Assembly: GCA_040877625.1 (NCBI GenBank) | Contig: JBBDNK010000001.1 | Location: 1-64,000 of the forward strand | Length of the DNA stretch: 64,000 bases | Source of the DNA: Methylonatrum sp040877625 | GTDB lineage: Bacteria > Pseudomonadota > Gammaproteobacteria > Nitrococcales > Aquisalimonadaceae | Direction: 5' to 3' | Part shown: positions 25,430 to 33,732 of the stretch, one piece after another | How positions within the stretch are numbered: position 1 is the stretch's first letter | Layout of the letters: every line of letters starts with the position of its first letter | Notes under the pieces: model-generated | Databases searched by the model: none | The model's input: only the letters and a program-made list of their open reading frames with translations | Told to the model about the DNA's origin: nothing | Translations under genes and position numbers: made by a program

Positions 25430-27040
25430 GTGAGCTTCCGTCTCGATCAGCACGGCATTCAGGTACCCGCACTTCGCAACCCCTCGCCCGCTCTCCTCTA
25501 TGAGGAGGGCCTGGCCCACGAGAAAGGCACAGCCATCTCCGCGACCGGCGCGCTGGTTGCCACGTCCGGCGAAAAAACCGGTCGCAGCCCCAAGGACAAG
25601 CGCGTAGTCGAGGACGCCGAAACCCTGGACGACGTCTGGTGGGGCTCGGTCAACATCAGTCTGAACAGCACCAGCTTCGACCAGTTGCGGCAGCAGGCAG
25701 TTGATTATCTCAACACCCGGAAACGCCTGTACGTCATAGACGGCTTCGCGGGCTGGGACCCCGACTACCGTGTCAGGATCCGCGTGATCTGTGAGCGCGC
25801 CTACCACGCCCTTTTCATGCGCAACATGCTGATACGCCCCTCCGCCGACGAGCTGGCGGAGTTCGGTGAACCGGATTACGTCATCTATAATGCCGGCCGG
25901 ACCAGCGCCGACCAGACCATCCCTGGCGTCAACTCCGATACCAGTGTCAGCCTGAGCCTGGCCCGCGGTGAGTTCGTGATTCTGGGTACCGAATACGCCG
26001 GTGAGATGAAAAAAGGCGTATTCACAATCATGAATTACCTCATGCCCAGACAGGGCGTGCTTTCCATGCACTGCTCCGCCAACGAGAGCAGCGAAGGAAA
26101 CGTGTCCGTCTTCTTCGGCCTGTCCGGAACCGGCAAGACCACGCTCTCCGCCGATCCACGCCGGCGTCTCATTGGTGACGATGAGCACTGCTGGAGCGAT
26201 AGTGGCGTCTTCAACATCGAGGGTGGCTGCTACGCGAAAGTCATTGATCTCGATCCCTGGGCGGAACCCGACATATACAATGCCATCCGCTTCGGTGCCG
26301 TACTGGAGAACGTGGTCCTCGACTCGGAAACCCGCGAAGTTGACTACAGCGATCGCTCCCTGACGGAAAACACACGGTGCTCCTACCCGGTGGAGTACAT
26401 ACCTAATGCGAAAATCCCCTGTGTGGGCGTTACACCGAGCAATGTCATCTTCCTCACCTGCGACGCCTTCAGTGTGCTACCCCCGGTCAGTCGGCTTACT
26501 GCAGCGCAGGCCATGTATCACTTCATCAGCGGCTATACGGCCAAGGTTGCCGGAACGGAAATGGGTGTAACGGAGCCGGAAGCCACCTTCTCCGCCTGCT
26601 TCGGCGCACCTTTCCTGGTCTGGCACCCCACGCGCTATGCCGAGCTGCTGGCGACCAGGATCCGCGAAAACGACGTGAAGGTATGGCTGGTCAACACCGG
26701 CTGGTCGGGAGGCCCCTACGGCGTCGGCAATCGGATGAGCATTGCCCATACCCGCGCCATCATTGACGCCATACATGACGGTTCATTGGAGAAAGCGGAC
26801 ACCGTCATGGATCCGGTGTTCGGCCTGGCCATTCCCACCAGCTGCCCGCGGGTGCCGCCGGAAGTGCTGATTCCGGAGAACACATGGGAAGACAAGGACG
26901 CCTACAGGGACGCGGCTGCCCATCTCGCACAGCTGTTCCACGACAACTTTCAGACCTATGCCGACCAGGCCAGCGACGAGATTCGCCGGGCAGGGCCGCG
27001 ATTGTCCGAAGCTTCGGTCTCGAGGGCCAGCGTAACGTGA
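25430..27040 (+). CDS. pckA: Phosphoenolpyruvate carboxykinase (ATP)
   Basis: A 536-residue ATP-type PEP carboxykinase that converts oxaloacetate and ATP to phosphoenolpyruvate, ADP and CO2, the entry to gluconeogenesis. Seen motifs: RSPKDKRVV near the N-terminus, the kinase-1a loop GLSGTGKTTLS (230-240), metal-binding LIGDDEHCW, and the adenine-binding region near NTGWSGGPYGVG. Start is GTG with GGGAGGAGA just upstream. The gene stands alone with its own leader of about 175 bases, and fits growth on fatty acids or organic acids together with fadIJ. Confidence 0.95.
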   Translation: MSFRLDQHGIQVPALRNPSPALLYEEGLAHEKGTAISATGALVATSGEKTGRSPKDKRVVEDAETLDDVWWGSVNISLNSTSFDQLRQQAVDYLNTRKRLYVIDGFAGWDPDYRVRIRVICERAYHALFMRNMLIRPSADELAEFGEPDYVIYNAGRTSADQTIPGVNSDTSVSLSLARGEFVILGTEYAGEMKKGVFTIMNYLMPRQGVLSMHCSANESSEGNVSVFFGLSGTGKTTLSADPRRRLIGDDEHCWSDSGVFNIEGGCYAKVIDLDPWAEPDIYNAIRFGAVLENVVLDSETREVDYSDRSLTENTRCSYPVEYIPNAKIPCVGVTPSNVIFLTCDAFSVLPPVSRLTAAQAMYHFISGYTAKVAGTEMGVTEPEATFSACFGAPFLVWHPTRYAELLATRIRENDVKVWLVNTGWSGGPYGVGNRMSIAHTRAIIDAIHDGSLEKADTVMDPVFGLAIPTSCPRVPPEVLIPENTWEDKDAYRDAAAHLAQLFHDNFQTYADQASDEIRRAGPRLSEASVSRASVT

Positions 27041-27159
27041 GCTCCATGTGAACTGAAAGACATCCCTGCAGGCGCGCGTCCGTGGCATCTCAGCCGCGGT
27101 ACGCGCCGGGCGTTGTCCCACCGGCTTCGACGCTTCCGATAGCCTGGTGTCCAGACTTT

Positions 27160-27190
27160 GATAATGATGCGTAGTGCGGGACGGCACTAC
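27160..27190. promoter_or_regulatory. Possible operator and hairpin before the metal-uptake genes
   Basis: GATAATGAT (27160-27168) equals the first half of the canonical Fur box, but the second half is absent. Immediately after, GTAGTGC (27171-27177) and GCACTAC (27184-27190) form a perfect seven-base inverted pair. Either could control the following exported His-rich protein and TonB receptor. No direct evidence identifies the regulator. Confidence 0.3.
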
Positions 27191-27196
27191 TCAATT

Positions 27197-27637
27197 ATGA
27201 TGTTCAATCAATCTCGCCAAGAGTCAGGCTGCTTGACCGTACAACGCGATTGGAAGCAGTATCTGGTCCTGTTTGCCGCGGTCCTGGCGATGGCAGGCCT
27301 GCCATTTGCCCACGGTCTTGCCCTGCCCCAGCCAGCGCATGCGACCGCCGTCGACCTGCACTCCGGCGACCGCGACACCGACAACGTAAGCCATCACGCG
27401 GACCACCACAGTCAGGCTCCCGAGGATTCGCATGATGGCTCCGGCCATTTCCAGGCGCATTGTGATTGCCTGCTATGCAAGATCTTGCAGTTGCCGGTTA
27501 TTGCCGCGGATCCGCCCCCTGTCGCATCGCACGGCAACCGCCATGCCGCACCTGTCCTGCCCCCTGGGCACGTCCCCTGCCCTCGGCTCGGCCTACTTGG
27601 CCCACCGACTCGAGGCCCTCCCCTGCTCCACGGCTGA
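27197..27637 (+). CDS. Small exported His/Cys protein, DUF2946-like
   Basis: A protein of about 146 residues with a hydrophobic export segment (LVLFAAVLAMAGLPFAHG), a His/Asp-rich stretch (HHADHHSQAPEDSHDG), a Cys motif HCDCLLCK and a Pro-rich tail ending RGPPLLHG. This plan is that of DUF2946 proteins, small exported proteins found beside copper-related TonB receptors. Metal binding is inferred. The start is uncertain: an ATG at 27197 is taken, but a downstream TTG (MTVQRD) or upstream ATG is possible, and none has a strong ribosome-binding site. The TonB receptor gene follows after 75 bases. Confidence 0.6.
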   Translation: MMFNQSRQESGCLTVQRDWKQYLVLFAAVLAMAGLPFAHGLALPQPAHATAVDLHSGDRDTDNVSHHADHHSQAPEDSHDGSGHFQAHCDCLLCKILQLPVIAADPPPVASHGNRHAAPVLPPGHVPCPRLGLLGPPTRGPPLLHG

Positions 27638-27712
27638 CCCGCAGCACTTCACACCCATCGGCTCATCCCTGGGCGGTGGACGCGGCAAAAATATTCAAGC
27701 AGGGAACACATC

Positions 27713-29779
27713 ATGTTCACGGAACTGCGCAGGGTTGGTAAGACCCTGGCCATGCTGCTGTGCGCCATACCCGCACACTTATCGGCCGAAGCTAGTCCGA
27801 CAATTGCGATTCCGGCGTTGTCCGTAGAGGACCTGATGCCGGCAAGCACCATGGAAACACCGGACGAGGCCGAACATCGGCTCGATCAGATACCCGGCGG
27901 CACGACGCTCGTAGACGAGGCACGGATTCGAGACGGCCGCACCGCCAACCTGGCCGACGCGCTCGATCTGGCACCGGGCGTCTATGCCCGCAGCCGCTTC
28001 GGTCAGGTCGAGGTACGCCTGTCCATACGCGGCTCCGGCATTTCCAGAACCTTCAACAACCGCGGCATACGCCTGCTACGGGACGGTCTACCGGTGACCG
28101 AAGCGGACGGCAACACCCGCACGCAGTTGATCGACCCGCTCACCGCGCAGTACATGGAGATTTATCGCGGCGCCAATGCGATGGGATTCGGTGCGGCAAC
28201 ACTCGGAGGCGCGGTAAACCTTGTCTCCCCGACCGGTTACACCTCGCCCCGCATACGGCTACGCGGAGACACGGGCGGCTTTGGATATCGCCGGCTACAG
28301 GCCACGGGGGCCTGGCTGGGAGCGGAGAACCTGGACGGCGTCGCCACGATCGCCGGCAGCACCCAGCATGGCTTTCGGGACCACTCCGCGCAGCGGACAG
28401 CGCGATTCTACGGCAACATCGGCTTCCAGCACGGTGACCACCAGCAGACACGCATACACCTGGAGGCCCAGGACAGCCGCCTGCAACTGCCAGGATCGTT
28501 GACGCCGAAGGAGTACCGTCAAAACCCGCGGCTGGCCGCCCCTGGGCATGAAGATGTCGACGCATCCCGGAATATCACGCTGGCCCGCCTGTCGGCCCAG
28601 CATGCCATTCGATTGCGCGGCGACGATCAGTTGCAGTTCGGCGGGTTTGTACAGGATCTGCAAATGGATCACCCTCTGCCTTTCGCGCAAATCGACGGCG
28701 ACCAGCAGGATGCGGGGCTTTCTCTCAGACACCGGATAAACACCCGACTGCTTGGCAGGGCCAACCACCTGACCTGGGGCATGCTGGGAATTGCCGGTCG
28801 GGAGGAGAACGTCCAGACGCTAAGGAGCAACGGCACGGTCATACGCCGGGATTATCAAGCCGCAACCCTGGAATTGTTTGCCGACAATACCCTTGATCTC
28901 ACCGAACGCACCCGCTTCATTGCCGGCGTCCAGATGGCTTGGGCGACACGCCGGATCGAAGTACCCTCCAGCAATGCCTTGGAGGCTCGCCAGACCTACC
29001 GCTCCATCAGCCCTCGGGCGGGGATCACTCATCAGCTATCGCCGACAATCCAGTTGTTTGGCAATCTCAGCCGAAGTGTCGAACCGCCGATCAATGGCGA
29101 ACTGATTACCTTCGGCGGCCAGATAGTCGATGAGCAGCGTGCCGACACGCTGGAACTCGGCATCCGGGCCCGTTATTCCCGGTTGCAATGGGAAGCCGTG
29201 GCCTACCAGGCCCGAGTGAGAGACGAAATTCTGATTTTCCAGGACCCCGGAAATCCCCAGCAGACAGCCTCTGACAACGCTGATCGCACGACCCATCAGG
29301 GCCTGGAAGTCGGCATGACGATAGCGCTGCCACTGGACAATCTCACCATTCGAGGGGACTCTCTGGAAGTCTCCGCCGTACTTAACTACAACCGCTTTCG
29401 CTTCGACGGCGATCCACGGTGGGGAAACAACAGTATTCCCGGCATCCCCGACTACGCTGGTCGTATCGAAATGCGCTACCGGCAGGCTCGTGGGTTCTAC
29501 GCTGGTCCCACGGTGGAGATGGCCAGCAGCTACCCGGTCGATTTTGCCAACACCCTGGAGGTAGACGACTACACGATCTGGGGTGCGCGTGTCGGCTTTA
29601 AAAGTCAGCGCGGCTGGCGTGCATTTCTCGAAGGACGGAATCTCGGCAACCGGCGCTATGTCAGCAATACCGCCGTAGTGGCGGATGCAGGCGTTAATGT
29701 ATTTGGCAGCCCGAACAACAGGGTGATCAACCCCGGCGCAACACGATCTATCCATGGAGGTGTGGAATGGGAATGGTAA
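27713..29779 (+). CDS. TonB-dependent outer-membrane receptor
   Basis: A 688-residue outer-membrane receptor with a signal peptide (cleavage near LSAEA), a plug domain (about 60-180; LADALDLAPGVYAR, RLSIRGSGISR, GANAMGFGAATLGGAVNLV) and a 22-strand-type barrel (about 190-688) ending in GGVEWEW. The last residue is Trp in place of the usual Phe, which is acceptable for barrel insertion. No clear TonB box was picked out. The substrate cannot be read from sequence. The DUF2946-like gene before it and the Cys-rich BNR lipoprotein after it suggest copper or another metal complex. Confidence 0.88.
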   Translation: MFTELRRVGKTLAMLLCAIPAHLSAEASPTIAIPALSVEDLMPASTMETPDEAEHRLDQIPGGTTLVDEARIRDGRTANLADALDLAPGVYARSRFGQVEVRLSIRGSGISRTFNNRGIRLLRDGLPVTEADGNTRTQLIDPLTAQYMEIYRGANAMGFGAATLGGAVNLVSPTGYTSPRIRLRGDTGGFGYRRLQATGAWLGAENLDGVATIAGSTQHGFRDHSAQRTARFYGNIGFQHGDHQQTRIHLEAQDSRLQLPGSLTPKEYRQNPRLAAPGHEDVDASRNITLARLSAQHAIRLRGDDQLQFGGFVQDLQMDHPLPFAQIDGDQQDAGLSLRHRINTRLLGRANHLTWGMLGIAGREENVQTLRSNGTVIRRDYQAATLELFADNTLDLTERTRFIAGVQMAWATRRIEVPSSNALEARQTYRSISPRAGITHQLSPTIQLFGNLSRSVEPPINGELITFGGQIVDEQRADTLELGIRARYSRLQWEAVAYQARVRDEILIFQDPGNPQQTASDNADRTTHQGLEVGMTIALPLDNLTIRGDSLEVSAVLNYNRFRFDGDPRWGNNSIPGIPDYAGRIEMRYRQARGFYAGPTVEMASSYPVDFANTLEVDDYTIWGARVGFKSQRGWRAFLEGRNLGNRRYVSNTAVVADAGVNVFGSPNNRVINPGATRSIHGGVEWEW

Positions 29780-30948
29780 TACGTCCCCTGCTCTTGGGGC
29801 TGATAACCCTGGCCGCACCAGGATGCGGCAACCAGGCACCACCACAGCAGACGGTCACCTACCAGTATGCAGCCGATACCAGCATTGTCAGCCTGGGAGT
29901 GGCGACCACCGACGGCGTGCTGCATGTGGTCTGGGTGGAGGACAATGACGACCACCCTCGGGCCATGCACGGCAGCAGCTCCGACGGCGGCAAAACCTGG
30001 GCGAAGCCGACACTAATTAAAACCGGCCAACCTCCGCCGGACCGAGTCCATCGGAGTAATGATATTCGAGTGGCCGCCCGGGGTGAGAGCCTGGTGGTGG
30101 TCTGGCAGACCCAGGGTTCCGGCTATGGCGGTAGCGGCCCCATGGTCATCGCCCGCTCCGAGGACGGCGGCAGGCACTGGACCGCAGGTGAGCCCCCCGC
30201 CACTGTGGCGGAAAGCCCCAGTCATGGGTTTTTTGCCCTTTCCGCCAATGTGGACGGCCGCTTTCACCTGGCGTGGCTGGACAGCCGCGCTGGCCAACAG
30301 GGACTACATCATGCCACGAGCAGTAACGGCGGTGCGAGCTGGACAAACGCGGTCACCGTCGTCCCCGCCACCTGTCAGTGCTGCTGGAACACCTTGGCGC
30401 ATGCCGAAGAACGAACCTATCTGCTCTACCGTGGCATCGCACCTCGGGACATGGCGCTCGCCACCCTGGAACGGGACAGCACCTGGCAACTGACGGAGCG
30501 GGTGGGCCAATTCGAATGGCACGTGGACGGTTGTCCACATGTAGGCGGCGCGCTGGCAGTCCAACGATCGGTTTCAAAACGCCTGCATGCTCTGGTGTGG
30601 ACAGCCGAAGACGCGCACCTTGGCGTTCACCATCTGATCGGAGAACCAACTGGCGAAGGCTGGCAGCTCATGGACCGCATCGGTACGCGAGACGCACGCA
30701 ACACCAGCCTTGCATCCGGTCTGGACGGCCGTCTTCTTGCCACATGGGATCAGAGCGGTGAAGACGCCGCCGTCTTCGCGGCCTGGAGCGAACGGGAGCG
30801 GTTCCGGAAGGTGGTCCGCCTAAGCCACAGCTCGCACCGGGCAAGCCACCCGTTTGCAGTCACCACAGCCGACGGCGGCTACGTATTCTGGACGGCGCGA
30901 GAGCCGAAAGGCGCATCGACGTGGTTCATGAGTCGCGTGGACCCCTGA
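29767..30948 (+). CDS. BNR-repeat (sialidase-fold) lipoprotein with CQCC motif
   Basis: A 393-residue lipoprotein (lipobox APGC, Cys about 20) with a beta-propeller of the sialidase type: Asp-box repeats SSSDGGKTW, RSEDGGRHW and SSNGGASW are evenly spaced. A Cys cluster CQCCW lies near residue 201 and a further Cys in DGCPH, which would suit metal binding. True sialidase activity is doubtful because the catalytic Arg triad and nucleophile are not evident. The start overlaps the end of the receptor gene by 13 bases in another frame, so the two are translationally linked and probably act together at the envelope. Confidence 0.75.
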   Translation: MGMVIRPLLLGLITLAAPGCGNQAPPQQTVTYQYAADTSIVSLGVATTDGVLHVVWVEDNDDHPRAMHGSSSDGGKTWAKPTLIKTGQPPPDRVHRSNDIRVAARGESLVVVWQTQGSGYGGSGPMVIARSEDGGRHWTAGEPPATVAESPSHGFFALSANVDGRFHLAWLDSRAGQQGLHHATSSNGGASWTNAVTVVPATCQCCWNTLAHAEERTYLLYRGIAPRDMALATLERDSTWQLTERVGQFEWHVDGCPHVGGALAVQRSVSKRLHALVWTAEDAHLGVHHLIGEPTGEGWQLMDRIGTRDARNTSLASGLDGRLLATWDQSGEDAAVFAAWSERERFRKVVRLSHSSHRASHPFAVTTADGGYVFWTAREPKGASTWFMSRVDP

Positions 30949-30961
30949 TGCCGCTACGCTC

Positions 30962-31006
30962 CGGGTCTCGAACCCGACTTGTTTGATTCCGTGGGTTCGA
31001 ACCCCA
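30962..31006. other. Two T-arm-like hairpins, possible tRNA remnants
   Basis: CGGGTCTCGAACCCG (30962-30976) and GTGGGTTCGAACCCCAC (about 30990-31006) each have the stem and TTCGA-type loop of a tRNA T-arm. The second closely resembles the T-arm of the nearby tRNA-Ser. No acceptor, D or anticodon arms could be built around them, so no intact tRNA is called. Confidence 0.4.
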
Positions 31007-31020
31007 CTGTCGGCGTGTTT

Positions 31021-31063
31021 CCAATGCAAAGGGGCCCCCTTATTGGGGGCCCCTTTGCATTGG
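31021..31063. terminator. Bidirectional terminator between the BNR lipoprotein gene and tRNA-Ser
   Basis: A perfect 19-pair stem, CCAATGCAAAGGGGCCCCC with its complement, around the loop TTATT. It lies between the plus-strand BNR gene and the 3' end of the minus-strand tRNA, four bases from the tRNA. The CTTTGCATT arm gives a partly T-rich tail in both directions. Confidence 0.7.
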
Positions 31064-31067
31064 AATA

Positions 31068-31157
31068 TGGCGGAGAGGGTGGGATTCGAACCCACGGACC
31101 CCGCGAGGGGTCACTCGATTTCGAGTCGAGCACATTCGACCACTCTGTCACCTCTCC
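31068..31157 (-). tRNA. tRNA-Ser (CGA)
   Basis: A 90-base class II tRNA. The acceptor stem GGAGAGG pairs with CCTCTCC, followed by G and an encoded CCA. The anticodon arm is CTCGA-CTCGAAA-TCGAG, giving anticodon CGA (reads UCG). A long variable arm GACCCCTCGCGGGGTC and a T-arm GTGGGTTCGAATCCCAC are present. It is transcribed away from mltF. Confidence 0.96.
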
Positions 31158-31223
31158 GTGACATGTACTGCGCGTCGGGGCGGTAGTTTACAATAAAGCC
31201 GTTCCGGATACGAAGGCCATCGA

Positions 31224-32690
31224 ATGCAACGTTGCTATCCGCTCTTACTTGCCGTGCTGCTGCTCACGGGCCTGCTGTTGCTGGCCGGCAGCAAGTGGTT
31301 CTATCAGCCGACGCTGGTGGAACGCGTACGCTCCGAAGGGGAGCTGGTCGTCGTAACGCAGCCCACGCCTTCTGCCGTGCAGCACTCGGCCAGCGGCCCG
31401 GCCGGCCTGGAATACGATCTGGTCAAGGCGTTTGCCGATGAGCTCGGCGTCAAGGTGCGGCTGATACTTGCACGCAATACCATCGAGGTCTACCAGGCGC
31501 TGGTAACGGGACAGGCGCATCTCGCGGCTGCCTCGCTGACGGTGCCGGATGCGCGGCTTGACCGTTTCCGCTTCACCAAACCCTACCTGAATGTCGAATC
31601 CCAGGTGATCTACCGTTTCGGCAACGCCGCACCCGCCGATCTTCAGCAACTGGCGGGCATGACGGGCCGCCTTGGTGTAACAGCCGGGAGCGCCAACGCG
31701 GCCCGGATACGTTCACTCGCCGGCGGCGTAAAGGAACTGCAATGGGAAGAACTGGATGAACCGGTGGAGGAACTGCTGTACCAGGTCTGGAGCGGCGAAC
31801 TCGACTTCACCGTGGCGGATTCCCATGATCTCCTGCTGACGCAGCGCCATTATCCAGAGCTTCGCGTGGCGTTTTCTCTCAACGGTGCCGAGTCGCTCGC
31901 CTGGGCGTTCCCCAACGGTGAGGATCGCACGCTGTTCGACGCGGCGGAGCACTTCCTGGACACCATCCGTGAAAACGGAGGACTCGCACAGCTTCAGGAG
32001 CAGTATTACGGCCACCTGGGCCAGTTCGACTACGTCGGCATCAGACGATTTCTTCGCCATATCACCGAACGCCTCCCCGACTACCGGGAAACGTTCCAGG
32101 CCGCTGCGGAGGCCAATGGGCTGGACTGGCGTCTGCTGGCAGCCCTCAGTTATCAGGAATCGCACTGGGATCCCGGTGCGATTTCCCCCACCGGCGTGCG
32201 CGGCATGATGATGCTCACGCTGCCCACCGCGAGGCAACTGGGCGTAAACCGTCTGGACCCAACGGAAAGCATCCACGGCGGTGCGCGTTACATACGCTCT
32301 CTGCGCGACCGCATGCCGGATCGAATCGAGGAGCCGGTACGCACTTGGCTGGCCCTGGCCGCCTATAACGTGGGCATGGGTCACCTGCAGGACGCACGGA
32401 TCATCACGGAAACCCAGGGCCGGAATGCCGATACATGGATGGACATCAAGGATCATCTGCCGCTGCTGGCCGACCCCAAGTGGCACAGCCAGACGCGCCA
32501 CGGATATGCACGCGGCCGAGAGCCGGTAATCTACGTAACCCAGGTGAGATCCTATTACGACATTCTGGTACGCGTGACGGATCTTCCGGCGATGGAGATT
32601 GAAGACGGCGACATGCCCGGAACTCGGACCGTTCGGGAACTGGAGGCGCGCAGACTGCAGCTGGGAGCAGCTAGTGAAGCGGGCTTCTAG
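31224..32690 (+). CDS. mltF: Membrane-bound lytic murein transglycosylase F
   Basis: A 488-residue envelope enzyme that cleaves peptidoglycan glycan strands to 1,6-anhydro ends. It has an N-terminal membrane/signal segment (LLLAVLLLTGLLLLAG), a family-3 solute-binding regulatory domain (about 35-265; GLEYDLVKAFADELGV) and a C-terminal SLT domain (about 285-450). The catalytic glutamate is Glu312 in LSYQESHWDP, followed by GMMMLTLPTA and the AAYNVGMGHL motif. The order is as in MltF. A TACAAT hexamer (about 31190) may be its -10. The TAG stop is part of a CTAG bordering a mini-element, beyond which tadA converges. Confidence 0.92.
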   Translation: MQRCYPLLLAVLLLTGLLLLAGSKWFYQPTLVERVRSEGELVVVTQPTPSAVQHSASGPAGLEYDLVKAFADELGVKVRLILARNTIEVYQALVTGQAHLAAASLTVPDARLDRFRFTKPYLNVESQVIYRFGNAAPADLQQLAGMTGRLGVTAGSANAARIRSLAGGVKELQWEELDEPVEELLYQVWSGELDFTVADSHDLLLTQRHYPELRVAFSLNGAESLAWAFPNGEDRTLFDAAEHFLDTIRENGGLAQLQEQYYGHLGQFDYVGIRRFLRHITERLPDYRETFQAAAEANGLDWRLLAALSYQESHWDPGAISPTGVRGMMMLTLPTARQLGVNRLDPTESIHGGARYIRSLRDRMPDRIEEPVRTWLALAAYNVGMGHLQDARIITETQGRNADTWMDIKDHLPLLADPKWHSQTRHGYARGREPVIYVTQVRSYYDILVRVTDLPAMEIEDGDMPGTRTVRELEARRLQLGAASEAGF

Positions 32691-32710
32691 ATTACGACGC
32701 AGTACACTAG
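32687..32710. repeat. CTAG-bordered mini-element family 2, short copy
   Basis: CTAG (32687-32690), then ATTACGACGCAGTACA (32691-32706), then CTAG (32707-32710). The inner 16 bases are the exact reverse complement of the first 16 bases of the element at 50039-50067. The left CTAG contains the mltF stop and the right CTAG the tadA stop. Confidence 0.65.
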
Positions 32711-33204
32711 TTCCCGGGAGCACCTGAGCCACGGCGGCTACGAAAGAATTCTCTCAGCATGCCAGCACTTTGCTCGGCCAGCACACCGCCGGTTACGACC
32801 AGGGAGTGGTTATGCAAGTCGGGCTCCAATAGCTGAAATCGGCTTTCCACCGCTCCGGTCCTGGGTTCACTGGCCCCGTACACGAGCCGGCCGACCCGCG
32901 CATGCACCATCGCACCGACACACATCACGCAAGGCTCCAGCGTCACGTAAAGCGTCGTCCCCGGCAAACGATAATTGCCGGCCGCCCGCGCCGCCTGCCG
33001 TAGCGCGTGAATCTCCGCGTGGGCGGTCGGATCCACGGCGCCGATGGGGTGATTCCAGCCGCAGGCCAATTCCCGTTCACCACGCACAAGTACGGCGCCG
33101 ACCGGCACCTCACCCTCGGCTTCCGCCCGGCGTGCAAGTTCAAGGGCGCGCTGCATCCAGCGGTGGTCGGTTTCAGTCAGAGTCTGATCCAGTGCGATTA
33201 CCAT
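32707..33204 (-). CDS. tadA: tRNA-specific adenosine deaminase
   Basis: A 165-residue zinc deaminase that converts A34 to inosine in tRNA-Arg(ACG). The zinc site and proton shuttle are His62-Ala-Glu64 (AHAEIHA) and Cys92/Cys95 (PCVMC). Length and the TLYVTLEPCVMC context agree with TadA. Neighbourhood with mltF is as in E. coli. Its start overlaps the end of the upstream unknown gene (ATGGTAA), so it is probably the last gene of guaB-guaA-unknown-tadA. The stop is TAG inside a CTAG at the edge of a mini-element. Confidence 0.94.
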   Translation of the reverse strand: MVIALDQTLTETDHRWMQRALELARRAEAEGEVPVGAVLVRGERELACGWNHPIGAVDPTAHAEIHALRQAARAAGNYRLPGTTLYVTLEPCVMCVGAMVHARVGRLVYGASEPRTGAVESRFQLLEPDLHNHSLVVTGGVLAEQSAGMLREFFRSRRGSGAPGN

Positions 33205-33656
33205 TCAGTGCGGCCGAATGCGCGGTCCAGCCTGACGCCATAGCGGGCCACGAACTGTCGCGTCCAGCTCAGAGCCTCGTTCACCGACTGGCTGCTTGTA
33301 TTCGGTAATGGGTGCGCTTTCTCGGCCAGTGCGATAGCCAGGAGGATAGCCTCGCTCGGGCTTTGCTCGACCGGGATACTACCTCGCACCCACCAGACAT
33401 AGGCGCCGGCGGAAGCCGCGGCCTCTCTCCCGGTACGATCCCGGGACAAGCCATCGAGCGTCTCCCAGTGTTCATGGAGCAGATGATCGAGCTGTTCAAG
33501 CGCAGCCTGTACGGACAATCTCTCCGCCTCGCGCACGGTTGCCCGATGCTGGATCTGTTCCGCCTGTCCCTGTGCCAGTTCAAGCACCAGTTCCAGGGCA
33601 TCGGACGGGCTCATGAGCCGCATATTGTCGCTGTCGGCGTTTTCCACCATGACCAT
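33198..33656 (-). CDS. Hypothetical protein between guaA and tadA
   Basis: A 152-residue, mainly helical protein without signal or membrane segments. The first half looks coiled-coil-like (QGQAEQIQHRATVREAERL) and the second contains AYVWWVRGSIPVEQ and a terminal FVARYGVRLDRAFG. I do not recognise a family. Two starts are possible (33656 or 33650), and the second has the better-spaced GGGAG. It lies between guaA and tadA with a coupled overlap to tadA, which supports expression but not function. Confidence 0.6.
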   Translation of the reverse strand: MVMVENADSDNMRLMSPSDALELVLELAQGQAEQIQHRATVREAERLSVQAALEQLDHLLHEHWETLDGLSRDRTGREAAASAGAYVWWVRGSIPVEQSPSEAILLAIALAEKAHPLPNTSSQSVNEALSWTRQFVARYGVRLDRAFGRTEW

Positions 33657-33732
33657 TACTCCCGATTGGCCCGGCAGCCTGTCGCTCCGGCGTGCGGCAG
33701 GTTCGATTACGGCTCGACTGACTCCCGGATTT

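Noticed and set aside
31021..31063. The 43-base hairpin as another palindromic element
   Set aside because: Its sequence does not match either family and its position and T-rich arms fit a terminator.
30945..31165. Integrated element or attachment site at tRNA-Ser
   Set aside because: No integrase, no direct repeat of the tRNA 3' end of useful length, and normal genes on both sides.
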